Assembly (NCBI GenBank): GCA_958510875.1
Contig: OY294068.1
Location: 199,664,315-199,728,314, forward strand
Direction: 5' to 3'
Length of the DNA stretch: 64,000 nt
Origin: Endomychus coccineus
Taxonomy: Eukaryota; Arthropoda; Insecta; Coleoptera; Endomychidae
Positions 1 through 10,387 of this stretch are shown here, piece by piece; position 1 is the stretch's first letter, and the number at the start of each line of letters is the position of its first letter. The translations under genes and the position numbers were made by a program. Below the pieces are notes generated by a model. It saw only the letters and a program-made list of their open reading frames with translations. It did no database searches and had not been told where the DNA came from.

Positions 1-1019
1 AACTGCTCACGTCTCGTTAGAGTAATTTTATACAATGACTACAACAATCCCTGTAATGATGAAAAAGATATACCTGGGATCATGCTAAATGCAAATCTGA
101 TTGTGTGACCTAGGATAAGTCGAGTGAAACTTCCTCCGAAATATAATTACATTCAGGTACTGTACATCCAGAAGTTTAATAACATATCTAAATCAAATTA
201 TATGTAGCCTGATGTGCATCATATTTCGGAAGCAAAAATATAGAAAATGTATGTAAAATATAAATCTCGACTTACCCTTTTAAAGGTTAACACCACAATG
301 AATTCTCTTCGACTTCCGTTATTCTACCTCCCACTTCGCGATATTTAGCGACATCACACATCAGGAATGCTAGTTTCCATAGTCGATGTTTTATCGACCG
401 GCAGATATCTTTAAATAATTATATGACAAGTTTGCTAGCCGAAAAGAAATCTAATCTGTTCATTATCAAGTTCTATACAATCTCGTAACGCAACCCGTTA
501 CAGGGGTCAAAAAAGAAACCACTTCAAAAAAGGGTTAAAAACCTGTTTTTTTTTGCATATGCAAAAGGGTTGTACCAAATATTTTTAAGAGAAATGTTTA
601 TGGTGTTGTTATCAATACGAACATTTTGTGCCATGTCACAACAACAGGTAACTAGTCACAAAAAAAGCGCAACTTGACTCCACTAATTGTATAACTTTTA
701 ATAATAACTTGAAAACGTTACTATAGTTTCAACGCCAAAGTGCCCGTAGAAACGTTTTCAAGTTATTATTAAGTGTTCTATAAAAACAAAGTAATTGCTC
801 TTCCATTTAATTAGATTCTAAAATGGTTTGAGGTCCAAAAAATATGTTTACCATATTATTCATCATCACTTCAACAATGAAATAATTCGCTATAAGGGGG
901 AACATGATGTTCTAGTTATCACATAATTATCACACGTTCAATACATTTTTTAGTGATTTCATTGTATTAGAAATACCGATAGTTTCGAAATCATCAATGT
1001 ATCATTCCATTGTTCGAAG
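1..1019. other. Non-coding DNA upstream of the first visible sprint exon
   Basis: No exon recognised. Because the first sprint exon at 1020 opens after a splice acceptor in mid-codon, this is probably intron of that gene, with the SH2-encoding exons lying outside the window. The only structure seen is a perfect 20-bp inverted repeat at 700-719 and 751-770. Confidence 0.6.
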
Positions 1020-4000
1020 GTTCCATCCAATCGCCAACTTCCACCAACGAACTATCTATTTCCACGCCGGTCATCACCGAACTGACCAGTTCACTTACGG
1101 CGAAACAAAGTAGTCCGTTCTACGCCGAACCGGCCGATTCTTTGGCGGCGAACAATCTGAATGCCGTTCCCCGGAGACTGCCTCTACGTACGGGACTTCC
1201 TCATGAAAGACATTCGAATCCTCCTATCTTGCGAGCGTTATCTCTAAAACCGCGCGTGGGCAACGAAAACGAACATTCAGGTGAGTCCCACCTCGCATCT
1301 AAGATAAAGGTTTGTGGTCTATTTACAATCGGTATTCTAGAAAATCAGTGAAGGGAGTGGTTTCCTCGGTGATCTATAACGCTACAGTTTTTTTTATAGC
1401 ATCCTTCGTCACAAACTATAATTCAACTGTTGTCCTTTAAAGTTAATCAACGGCATAACTCACATTACATGTTTTGACAAATAAACCAACGGCTTCTATT
1501 GAAACGCCGGTAGGAGGTGTCACTGCTACAATTTTTTTCTCTTTCAGCCAGTGAAAGTGACATCATTCTCGAACAATTCGATCCAGATTATGAATCGGAT
1601 TGGCCGGGGATCGCCAATTTGATATCTTCCCTCAACAATCAAGGACTCAATTTAGACAACAACATGTCGGAAACCAAGATAAATAGGTAAGAAAGAATAA
1701 ATTTGAACACAGCAATATTTTTAATACACTTCGTTATATCATCGATTATTCAGTTCGCTTGAGGTCAATTTCTATAGATAGATACTTACTTTATTCATGT
1801 TACCATATCATTCATACACTTACATAAGTCAGCAATAGAGCAAGTAAATTGCATTCAACATTTTTTATAAATTCATCGAAAGATCGATGAGTAACACTAC
1901 ATAAACGGAAAATAAACACTAGATTTAGATCACTTTTTAAATTGTCACAGTAAAAAACTTCACTCAATCTCTTAATCTATACTTCGTTAATTGTTTCCTT
2001 CACACATGTATTCAATTGGGCCTTTATATTTGCACTGAATTAAGCACTAACATAATAAACTATAAAAAGTGACACTCTATTTGACAGTGGTTTTGAAAAA
2101 TATAAACTTATTAACAGTAATCCATGCTCTCCCAAACTTTGCGGACTTCTTAAAAATGATAAAGATAACACCCATATACGACCTTTACTATGTTACATTA
2201 ATATTTCAACAAGAGACATTGCAGTCTAATTAAATCATAAATAAAAAAAATACTTATTTTAAACCTAAATTTGCTGTAAAAAACTCACTCTAATTGTCTA
2301 AACTTGTCTAGTCTGTTTTGATGTGTAGTTTCTTTTGATGTCTTTAACATGTTTTCAAATATTCCACCTACCGAATGTCATATCTGTCATATTTTAAATA
2401 CAGGTCACATCATTTGTCAAGAAAGTTCATCAATTTAGGAGCGATGGAAATGAGGTTTCAATTTTGCAATTGATTCTAAGAAATTTACTACGGAGGATTT
2501 AATAAACTATAAAAAGATACACTATGAATAAGAAATAATCAGCCTTATCCACTAAAACCACTCTTGAAGTACTGAGGATCCTTCGGTTACCAAGTAGTCA
2601 TCATCAGAGTAAACTAAATTATAAATCAAAATGTGCCTGTTTAAATACTATTTGGAGATAATAATGTAAACAATAGGTTACCCTCAGCTGGAGATAAAAT
2701 TCAATAAATTTCTTTTTCGTTTATACTTTTCCATCCCGCAAGTAAAAATAAGGCAAATTTAGATGAAACATTTTCCTCCGTAACATTCTTCGTGCGTTAA
2801 AGTCGACGCATTCTAATTAACACCTTCCGTTATTCCAGGCATCAACATAGAGAATCTGCAGAATCGAATACCTCGGAAATTCTTCGTAGCATTTCTTCGT
2901 ACGACAACGTTGAAGAACGAACGTCCAGAGCGCCTCCATCAGAAATTAGCGAACTAACCGAATTCTCAGATCCTTGGACGGAGGTTCGTCCGAATGAGGT
3001 AACATTCTAGCGATCGCGGGGAATCCGAGGGTACTAACGTGGTCGATCTTTTCCAGGTGACAGAGGAAGACGTTTGCGAAAAACAAAATCCAAAGGTGGC
3101 GTCGATAATCAAAAGTAGAAGTTTTAAGGATAGAATGGGGTTGCGTCGATGTGAGTACAACGATATCTTGTAAATGAATATGTCTTCATTTGCGTTTTTT
3201 TTATCATTTCAGCCGTTTCGAATGTTAGTCAAACGCAGCAGCGAGACGTCGTTAGTCCGGGTGGAGTCGGTCAGTCTATCATGAATTACGCTTTACACTT
3301 AGCCGAGGACAAAACAACCACTTTTGCTCAAAATATAGATAATTTCATCGCATGCACGTGCGAATCCAAAGAAGTTAATCCACTGGTGAGTATCACGACT
3401 TGAGATTATATGATCAGCTCTTGCGTAACAAGGGGGGGTACTTCAATGCTCTCTTTAGGTTCCTTCGCATTTATTGAAGCTTTTCGGAGTGTTATTCACA
3501 TTGAGTGGGATATTCAAAGGATGAGACACTTAAAATTTGCATACTATTAGAGTTTCCATCTAGAAAGTACACTAGTAATAGTGCCGCTACAAGACTCCTT
3601 TCTCAGCCCCTTTTGTAAGGTTTTGAAAAAACCTTTTGTGCCTCTAATGACTACAACTAGCTAAGGGTAATAATTAACCTCAGGGCTCGTAATGAAACCT
3701 ATCCTTTGCTTCTCCGACGACCCGCCACCGCATTGACATACTTAGCTTAGGCTATCAAACTACAGAGGTCGAGGTTGTGTCTTTATTGGAATAATAAATG
3801 ACTATTAAATACATTTATTAATGTCCAAAACGTTACAATTTACAATTCCATGAGACTTCGTCCAATGCGTTTCAACGTAATGTCAATATCGATTCGATTC
3901 GTTACAGGTTGTGATGCGAAACATGAGGCAGTTCATGTCTGGTATGAAAAACTATCTGGTGAAACATGGAGAGAAAGGTTTATACAAAGAAATCGAACAA

Positions 4001-6588
4001 GAAAGGAATAAGGTAAGCGCCTCGGATTCAGCAACAGTAACTAGATCTAATTTCTTTATTTGTCTTTAGCTCAAATCTACGGAATTCCTGAATTTGGACG
4101 CGTTATTGGAAACTGTGATGCATAAACTGGTGGTTAAACCTCTGAAGTTTCATCTCCAGAAGCTGTTTTACGATCATTACACCAAGACCGGGGCCATTCG
4201 ACTTTTGACCGATAATATACAGTATGTTTCTGCTCAACCCGTCTCGGAGTCGTTGATAAAGGTAAGATAATTCTATTCAACTGCTTTTTGAATTATAATA
4301 AAACAGGTTATTCGGTCAGATGTGTATGATTTATTAAATTTAAATCAATGTTGATCAATAAATTAATATTTTAATGTATATAAAGTCAATTCTCATCAAG
4401 ACTTTTCAATTTTCAGGATAGACATAAACATGTTTTCATAAGTTTTTAAATAAGAATTTTTTGAGACAATTTTATAATTTCCATTCACCATATACATCAC
4501 TTTCTTGGCATTTTTTTTAAATTTGAGGAAAATCAAATTTTTATTACAAATATCGTGAACATTTTTCATACTTTTTAGTCAATTTATGAAATTATCCATC
4601 TATAAATTTGTTTGGGGCCATATTTTTTGTTGAAAATAATTTTTTTAATTAATTAGTTTTGAATTAATTACAGCCCCGTATCCAATTTCCGTCGGATAGT
4701 GCACTCAATACAATTAATCAATATTTTGTGAAACTACAAACTGCGGATTCTCCCTTGGAAAAATTGGAATGCCTCTTAGCAGCTTTCGCCAGTATTTATA
4801 ATTGTGTAAGTTATTTTTTTTTAATTTATATTTCAAAATATTATTCAGAGAGCAGTTTTTATTTCATCCACTTTATTTCTGATTTTTATTATTTAATTCT
4901 ATTTCAATTTATCAATTAATTTAAATTTCAAGCACTACAGAAAAAAGTCTGTTGGTTGATTTTAGAAGTTGAAATACATTCAGAATATTTATGGAAGCGT
5001 TTTTATTTTATTAAAGCTATTTCTGATTTTCATTATTAAATAAATTAACACTTCCAGTTTACAATTAATTATTAATTTTATAAATTATTTTGTAACGTAT
5101 TTATTTTAATTCAGCTTAGATTTTAATCGATTTTGATTTAGATGTAATTTTTAGTTTTAAAAATTTCAAAAAATTGTTGATCCTATTTTATTTATGTCTA
5201 GTTTATCTTATAGTTTTAGTTATTGATTTCAAGTTTGTTTATTTACGTTATAATTGTGTAAGTTATTTTTTATTTATTTATATTCCAAAATATTATTCAG
5301 GAAGCAGTTTTTATTCCTGATTTTTATTATTTAATTGCATTTCAATTTTTAATTAATTTAAATTTCAATCACTACAAAAAAATTGTGATATTTTATTTAA
5401 TAATAAATTCTGTCGGTTAATTTTAGAAGTTAAAATACATACAGAATATTCATGGAACCGTTTTTATTGTATCAAAGCTATTTCTGATTTTTATTATTAA
5501 ATATATATTAACACTTCCAGCTTACAATTAATTTTTAATTTTCTAAAATATTTGAACAAGTTATAATATATTTATTCCAATTCAGTTAAGGTTTTAATCG
5601 ATTTTGATGAAATTTGTAGCTTTAAAAAATTACAAAAAATTGTTGGTTTTTATCTATTTTATTGTTTTAGTTATTAATATCAAGTTTGTTTATTTACGGT
5701 GTATTTTGAAGGTTAAAACAGGGCAAATAACGCGTACGGGGGGTCCAGTTGCAATAGGAGCGGACGTTCTTCTACCTCTGTTCGAATGGGTTTTAGTGAA
5801 GACCAACTTTGTGGCGGCCGAAATAGAAGCTGAATATATGTGGGGTAATGTTTTGTTATTGTATTCGATTGCTTGAATAATTGATAATATTTATGTAGGG
5901 CTTCTACATCCTTCCTTATTGTCTGGAGAATCGGCTTATTACCTTACAATGCTGTCAACCGCAATCCATGGTCTGAAAAGAATTAGAGAGAGCCGTGAAG
6001 AGAACGAAAATCATCACGTCAAGAATGACGTGAGTATTTTTGCAATAAAGTGTTCACTTCTTGGGAAAATATCATTTTTAACAATAATATTATTAAATTT
6101 GGTACCTAAACATAATCACGCCAAAATAGTTGCCAAAACTCGTTTAATATTAATATTTTTTTATATACTTTTACTTGATATTTTTACAATATTACTTCAG
6201 TTTCGTCATCACATTTGGTATTTAAAAATAATCGCAACAAGATAGTTGTTATTAATGTGTTTTCATAAACATTCTGTGTTTTTCGAATTTAATATTTATT
6301 TAATTATGTTTTATAATATCGATATTTGAAAAAAATTTCGCGTTTTATGAAAAATATTTCAGTGTCTTTATTATTTTTCAAAATGGAATTTGTCAATAAT
6401 TTTGAATTGTTTGTTGTAGTCGATATTAAAAGTGGTGGTACCAGATGAACTTCACGGCTCAATTTTAACGAAAACTTTGCCAGCTAAACCTAATATGACT
6501 ACAAAAGATGTTTGTAAAATAATCGCTCACAAAGCAAGAATAACGAATCCTCAAGATTTTGCTCTCTATCGTCTCACGGATGGAGAAG
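1020..6588 (+). CDS. spri: sprint / Ras and Rab interactor (RIN) Rab5 exchange factor, 3' part, incomplete at both ends
   Basis: RIN proteins activate Rab5 GTPases on early endosomes downstream of Ras and receptor tyrosine kinases. Exons by reading frame and GT-AG phase: 1020-1280, 1548-1686, 2839-2998, 3057-3150, 3213-3385, 3908-4012, 4070-4261, 4674-4805, 5712-5844, 5899-6029, 6420-6588. All junctions keep one frame. The first exons are Ser/Thr-rich linker. Exons 3213-4805 resemble the RH domain. Exons 5712-6029 are the VPS9 catalytic domain (GADVLLPLFEWVL, HPSLLSGESAYYL). Exon 6420-6588 starts the Ras-association domain (TTKDVCKIIAHKARITNPQD). The N-terminal SH2 region is not in the window and I could not place the exon(s) after 6588, so the RA domain is cut. 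Family assignment is strong; the fly name is given by homology. Confidence 0.87.
2530..2735 (-). repeat. PLE-type terminal repeat, ribozyme family 2 copy
   Basis: This lies in a sprint intron. The minus strand carries a hammerhead-like core (2569-2613): CTGATGA at 2601-2607, a stem II region, then GAAGG where GAAAGG is expected, so one core A is missing. The flank containing CCTCAGCTGGAGA recurs at 61140 and, inverted, near 61880 and 63670, next to PLE coding remnants at 61.1-61.9 kb. It is therefore read as a PLE terminal repeat. Confidence 0.6.
4797..5699 (+). repeat. 452-bp tandem duplication in a sprint intron
   Basis: The block starting TATAATTGTGTAAG near 4798 recurs near 5250 and runs in parallel to GTTTGTTTATTTACG at about 5243 and 5696. 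Copies are diverged by substitutions and small indels. The unit starts at the last codons of exon 4674-4805, so the splice donor itself (GTAAGT) is duplicated inside the intron. Confidence 0.8.
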
Positions 6589-7959
6589 GTAATATATTCC
6601 TCTCTTATTTCCACTCGTCAACAATTCTACATATTTTTCACTATTTATTCAGAATATTGCGATTATTTGCGAGAATTATGCGGTTGTGATCTTCTCTAAT
6701 ATTTCAATGTCTTATAATTTGAAAATGGAATAATAATTGGCAGGTTTTTTGATTTCCAGTTTTTTATTAAATTGAAAATAATTCGTAATTATAGAATAAT
6801 ACGCCGAAATTCTGAATCTCATTAATCATAACGTTTTTCAGCAACAAAAAACTTATATTCACACATTTTTGACTTTCTACTCGCGGTGGTAGCAGCTGGA
6901 ACTAGAAAATTTTCTTACGGCTTAGTTTTCTCATTTAAATCAATATCTTCTTTTTTATATCAATATTTTGGCGTAAAGAGAGAAATTTCTACTTCTGTGA
7001 ATTCTTTTAGAATAATGCGTATTTTTAGAGGTATACTTTGTATTTATTGAAAGTGGTGGGGGAAGGTTCCAAAGTGTTTTGAAATATCGTAGGAAAAGTC
7101 AGGTACATGTATAACTGAAATAAGATATTCTGTCCTCATTCAACATATTCAAATAATGTATAATTTTCGCAAAAATTATAGAAAACCGTGAAAATTGATA
7201 AAACCCGAAAATTCAAGTGTAAAATTTTTTGGGAAAATTTTGTTTGTCGTATACGATTAATTTTCCTCGCTTTTCAATATTATCTGATCTTCAGATTTTC
7301 CAAAAGTCTTATCAATTGTTCATGATTTTCCACAATTTTTAGGAAAATCTAGTTTATCTCAATAAGTGGAAAAGGAGGTAACACATCTTGTTATACAATT
7401 GATCGTTGATAGTTTCGACTTTAACATATGAAAATCTATGTAAACGATGTATCATCTTGTTTGAGATTTTCACAATATTTTTCTTCAAAACAAATAATAA
7501 GTTCATTAAATTCATCAAAAACAATGAATTTACGATTTCAGAGTAGGTCAAACAGGTAGAAGCTTCAAAATCGAATTTCGAAAACAAACAATCTTTGTAC
7601 TTCTGCTTTTTCAAGCTATTTATTAAGGGAAAACCACGCTTTTACATTTTTTTTTATTTGTACATGTAGAAAAAAAAATACCGGTATTCTACCGAATATC
7701 AATTTATTAAAAATTCTACCTTTATATTAATTTAAAAAAAAAATTAATCAAATTAAAATAATTATTCTCAACACAATAGATTATTATCTAAAAATTAATA
7801 CATTCACACATGAAAATAGCAGTTTACAATCAACTCTAAATATTAATACTTCATTACAAAACTAAAAAACTGTAATGGAAAATTGTTCTAATACTCCAAA
7901 CAAACCACATAAATTGACCCTAAATCAAACTATAAAACCAAGACTATAGTCTTTTGAAA

Positions 7960-8420
7960 ATTCAAAAATCTGATAACTTCAATGATATCCCAATTAGACC
8001 AGTATCTTTCACAAAATCTCCCACCTTTGAACTTGCCAAATGGTGAAACCTAAAATTAAAAAAAATCCATAATAAATTCACAAATACCATCAAAAATAAA
8101 CTCGAATTGATAGAAAAAGTTAATCAAACAAACATTGTCGATAATGATATTCTCATTTCTCTAGATGTCTGTAACCTATTCACTAATGTTTCAATAATAG
8201 ACATATTGAATATCATAAAGGAAGACTTTGCTAACAGTGATTTTTCAACAATTGAATCTTTAGAATTAATCATTTGTTAACTATTTATTTAGAACAAAAT
8301 GGTTTCAAATTTTAACAATAAATACATTATACTACCAAAAAGAGGGTCTAGCAATGGGTTCTTCATTATCTCCACTATTAGCTGACATTATAATAAAGAT
8401 TCTTGACCCACGTATGAATT
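7960..8420 (+). pseudogene. Penelope-like element reverse transcriptase fragment
   Basis: Three-frame reading gives broken RT motifs: LISLDVCNLFTNV near 8152-8190 and GLAMGSSLSPLLADI near 8345-8390, the fingers/palm blocks of PLE and telomerase-type RTs. Frameshifts and stops separate them, so it is dead. LADIFIDYIETN at about 9500-9535 continues or repeats the end of this RT block beyond the hammerhead-flanked insertion. Confidence 0.7.
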
Positions 8421-8478
8421 AATACAAAATTCTCGGGAAATAGGTCACATTAACACATATATTTTTATTTTTACCCTC

Positions 8479-8520
8479 GTCTTTACGTACGTTTCGGTCT
8501 CACGACCATCATCAGAAGAC
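8479..8520 (-). ncRNA. Hammerhead ribozyme, family 1, minus strand
   Basis: This is the reverse complement of the 9397-9438 ribozyme. On the minus strand: stem I GTCTT/AAGAC (5 bp), core CTGATGA, stem II GGTC/GACC closed by GTGA, core GAAA, a very short stem III (ACG/CGT around TA), cleavage triplet GTA. A single U lies between CTGATGA and stem II. All invariant core bases are present. Confidence 0.85.
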
Positions 8521-8949
8521 TTATTAATACAATAACCTGATTACTTAGAAATAATGTAATAACACAAAGCGTCCTTATCGCACAAATTTCGTTTAAATGC
8601 CAACATCGCCGAAACGAACGGAAACATGAAATCGGAACTATAACACAGCAATGTTGCAGCGTAAAAATTAAAAATCCACTATTAAGTAGAATCATCAACA
8701 AATACGAACACATTTCATAAATGTCTGCGAGAGACTAACATACAAAGAGTTCTATCCTCTTTGCTAACAGACAAGACCATCTCAAGTGTTCATTTAAGCG
8801 CCAGATGTCATAATTTATTAGGTAATAAAAGAAGGTCTCTGGCCTCTGAGAAATACTTTAGACAATTCTACCTAAAGGAAACTTTTACATTATAAGGACG
8901 TAAGTAGGAATTTGCAAGAATATTAATTAATTAAATTAGTATAAATATG

Positions 8950-9300
8950 ACTTAGTGTTTGAACGTCACTCCTATGGTTTACAGACTTGGAGTCACGTTT
9001 TATGTGAATCATCTCCAGAATAGATGGTTTCCTTAGTTAAAATATTAACATTTTTGTAATCAAATTGATGGTTATAATCAAAGCAATGTTTAGCAAGCGC
9101 GGTGGAATTTTCTAAGTTTTTGTAAATATTGTTTAGAGATACCAGTATAGGTCCCATCACAATCTAAACAATTTAATTTGTATACTGTGTGGGTTTGTTT
9201 ATTTTTAGGAATTACAGGTTTTAGATTTGAGAAATATTTCCCAACACAGTTAGTAGGTTTATGCGCTATATTTATATCATACTTTTTCAAAAATTTCTTA
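8950..9300 (-). pseudogene. PLE GIY-YIG endonuclease fragment
   Basis: The minus-strand frame gives VYKLNCLDCDGTYTG and then, after small frame breaks, a stretch ending KHCFDYNHQFDYKN. This matches the Cys-rich linker plus GIY-YIG module at the C-terminus of PLE polyproteins, with the YIG written YTG. It is truncated, with no start and no RT attached on this strand. Confidence 0.7.
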
Positions 9301-9396
9301 ATTTACTCTGAGGTCTCCGGAATGTATGGTAAAGTTATATAATTGTCCGTATTACCTTTTACGTTATTTATTTTACTATTTATTTATTGTATTAAG

Positions 9397-9438
9397 GTCT
9401 TCTGATGATGGTCGTGAGACCGAAACGTACGTAAAGAC
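9397..9438 (+). ncRNA. Hammerhead ribozyme, family 1, plus strand
   Basis: Stem I GTCTT (9397-9401) pairs with AAGAC (9434-9438). Core CTGATGA is 9402-9408. Stem II GGTC (9410-9413) and GACC (9418-9421) close a GTGA loop. GAAA is 9422-9425. Stem III is minimal (9425-9432). The triplet GTA is 9431-9433. All invariant residues of the type I hammerhead are present. Short stem III is typical of PLE hammerheads. Confidence 0.87.
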
Positions 9439-10387
9439 GAGGGTAAAAATAAAAATATATATGTTAATGTGACCTATTTCCCGAGAATTTTGTATTAATT
9501 AGCTGACATTTTCATAGATTATATTGAAACTAACAGTATTATTAATAACAATGAATATTAAATTCTATTTTAGATATGTAGTAATATGATCTATAATTTT
9601 AAAGAAATCATTGTGTTTCTTTAAAAGTAGTTAATTGATCATTTATTAATTTTGCAATTTTTTGGTCGACCAAAGGCCGTAGCTCGGAAAACAGAATTTT
9701 TCAGGTTTATTCGAATCGTTTTACTTGTGAAAATTTCAAATGGCTATCATTCGTAAATAATGAAATAAGTATGCGTTCGAAAATTTTTCCATAATATATT
9801 TCAATATGTAATTTGTACTGAAAATGGTAAATTTTCCAGAAACAATGTTGTTGGAGAATGAATGTCCCAAAGATTTTGTCAACCAGACAAGACATACTAT
9901 ATTAGCCTACAAAAGGATAGACGCGAAAATAGCGTGGCCTAATCAAGATAAGCTCAATATCTAGTCATTTCAATCAAATATTTTAAGCCTTTGATTGTTA
10001 ATATTAAATGTGGTAATGTAAATATTTATTATTGTGTAACTTGTGAATTTTTATCTTTTATATAAATGTTAACCTTTTTATACAATTGAAACTGTGTGCT
10101 ATTTAAACATTTGTTACGTTTTATTTAACATAACCTTTTTAATATATTTCCTAAAATTTATACATATTTCATTTACTGATCAATAAATTACAAAAATATA
10201 TTCTTGAATCGTATTTTTTAATGGATCGTTCGCGCTTAATGGTTATTCGGAAACAAACGCAGGAATAATTAATTCAATTTAAACACGTTGGCCTTATTGA
10301 TTTTTCCATTAGGTCGAATTAAATTTTGATGAAGCAATTATAAGAAAATTGAGGTAAGTTTTATTGTAAGGTAAGGTTTCGTTCGAA

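Larger units (their letters stand above)
8417..9501. mobile_element. PLE-derived unit with about 104-bp inverted terminal arms carrying hammerheads
   Basis: The left arm 8417-8520 and right arm 9397-9500 are near-perfect reverse complements (outer end ATTAATACAAAATTCTCGGG). Each arm ends inward with a hammerhead ribozyme. The interior has a PLE endonuclease fragment on the minus strand. Inverted terminal repeats bearing hammerheads are a known PLE layout (pseudo-LTRs). No intact RT lies inside, so this is a truncated or rearranged copy sitting in an older PLE RT fragment. Confidence 0.7.
6589..10387. other. Intergenic interval between sprint and the CO2 receptor
   Basis: No host exon found. 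6589-7640 is AT-rich without recognisable coding; the missing end of sprint may hide here. 7960-9560 holds PLE remains (listed separately). 9560-10387 shows no feature beyond the upstream region of the receptor. Confidence 0.5.

Noticed and set aside
5604..5876. 90-codon plus-strand frame
   Set aside because: The first half is AT-rich intron; only 5712-5844 is exon.
6841..7050. Candidate last sprint exon after TTTTTCAG
   Set aside because: The frame is open and the phase fits, but the protein does not resemble the end of a Ras-association domain, so I did not add it.
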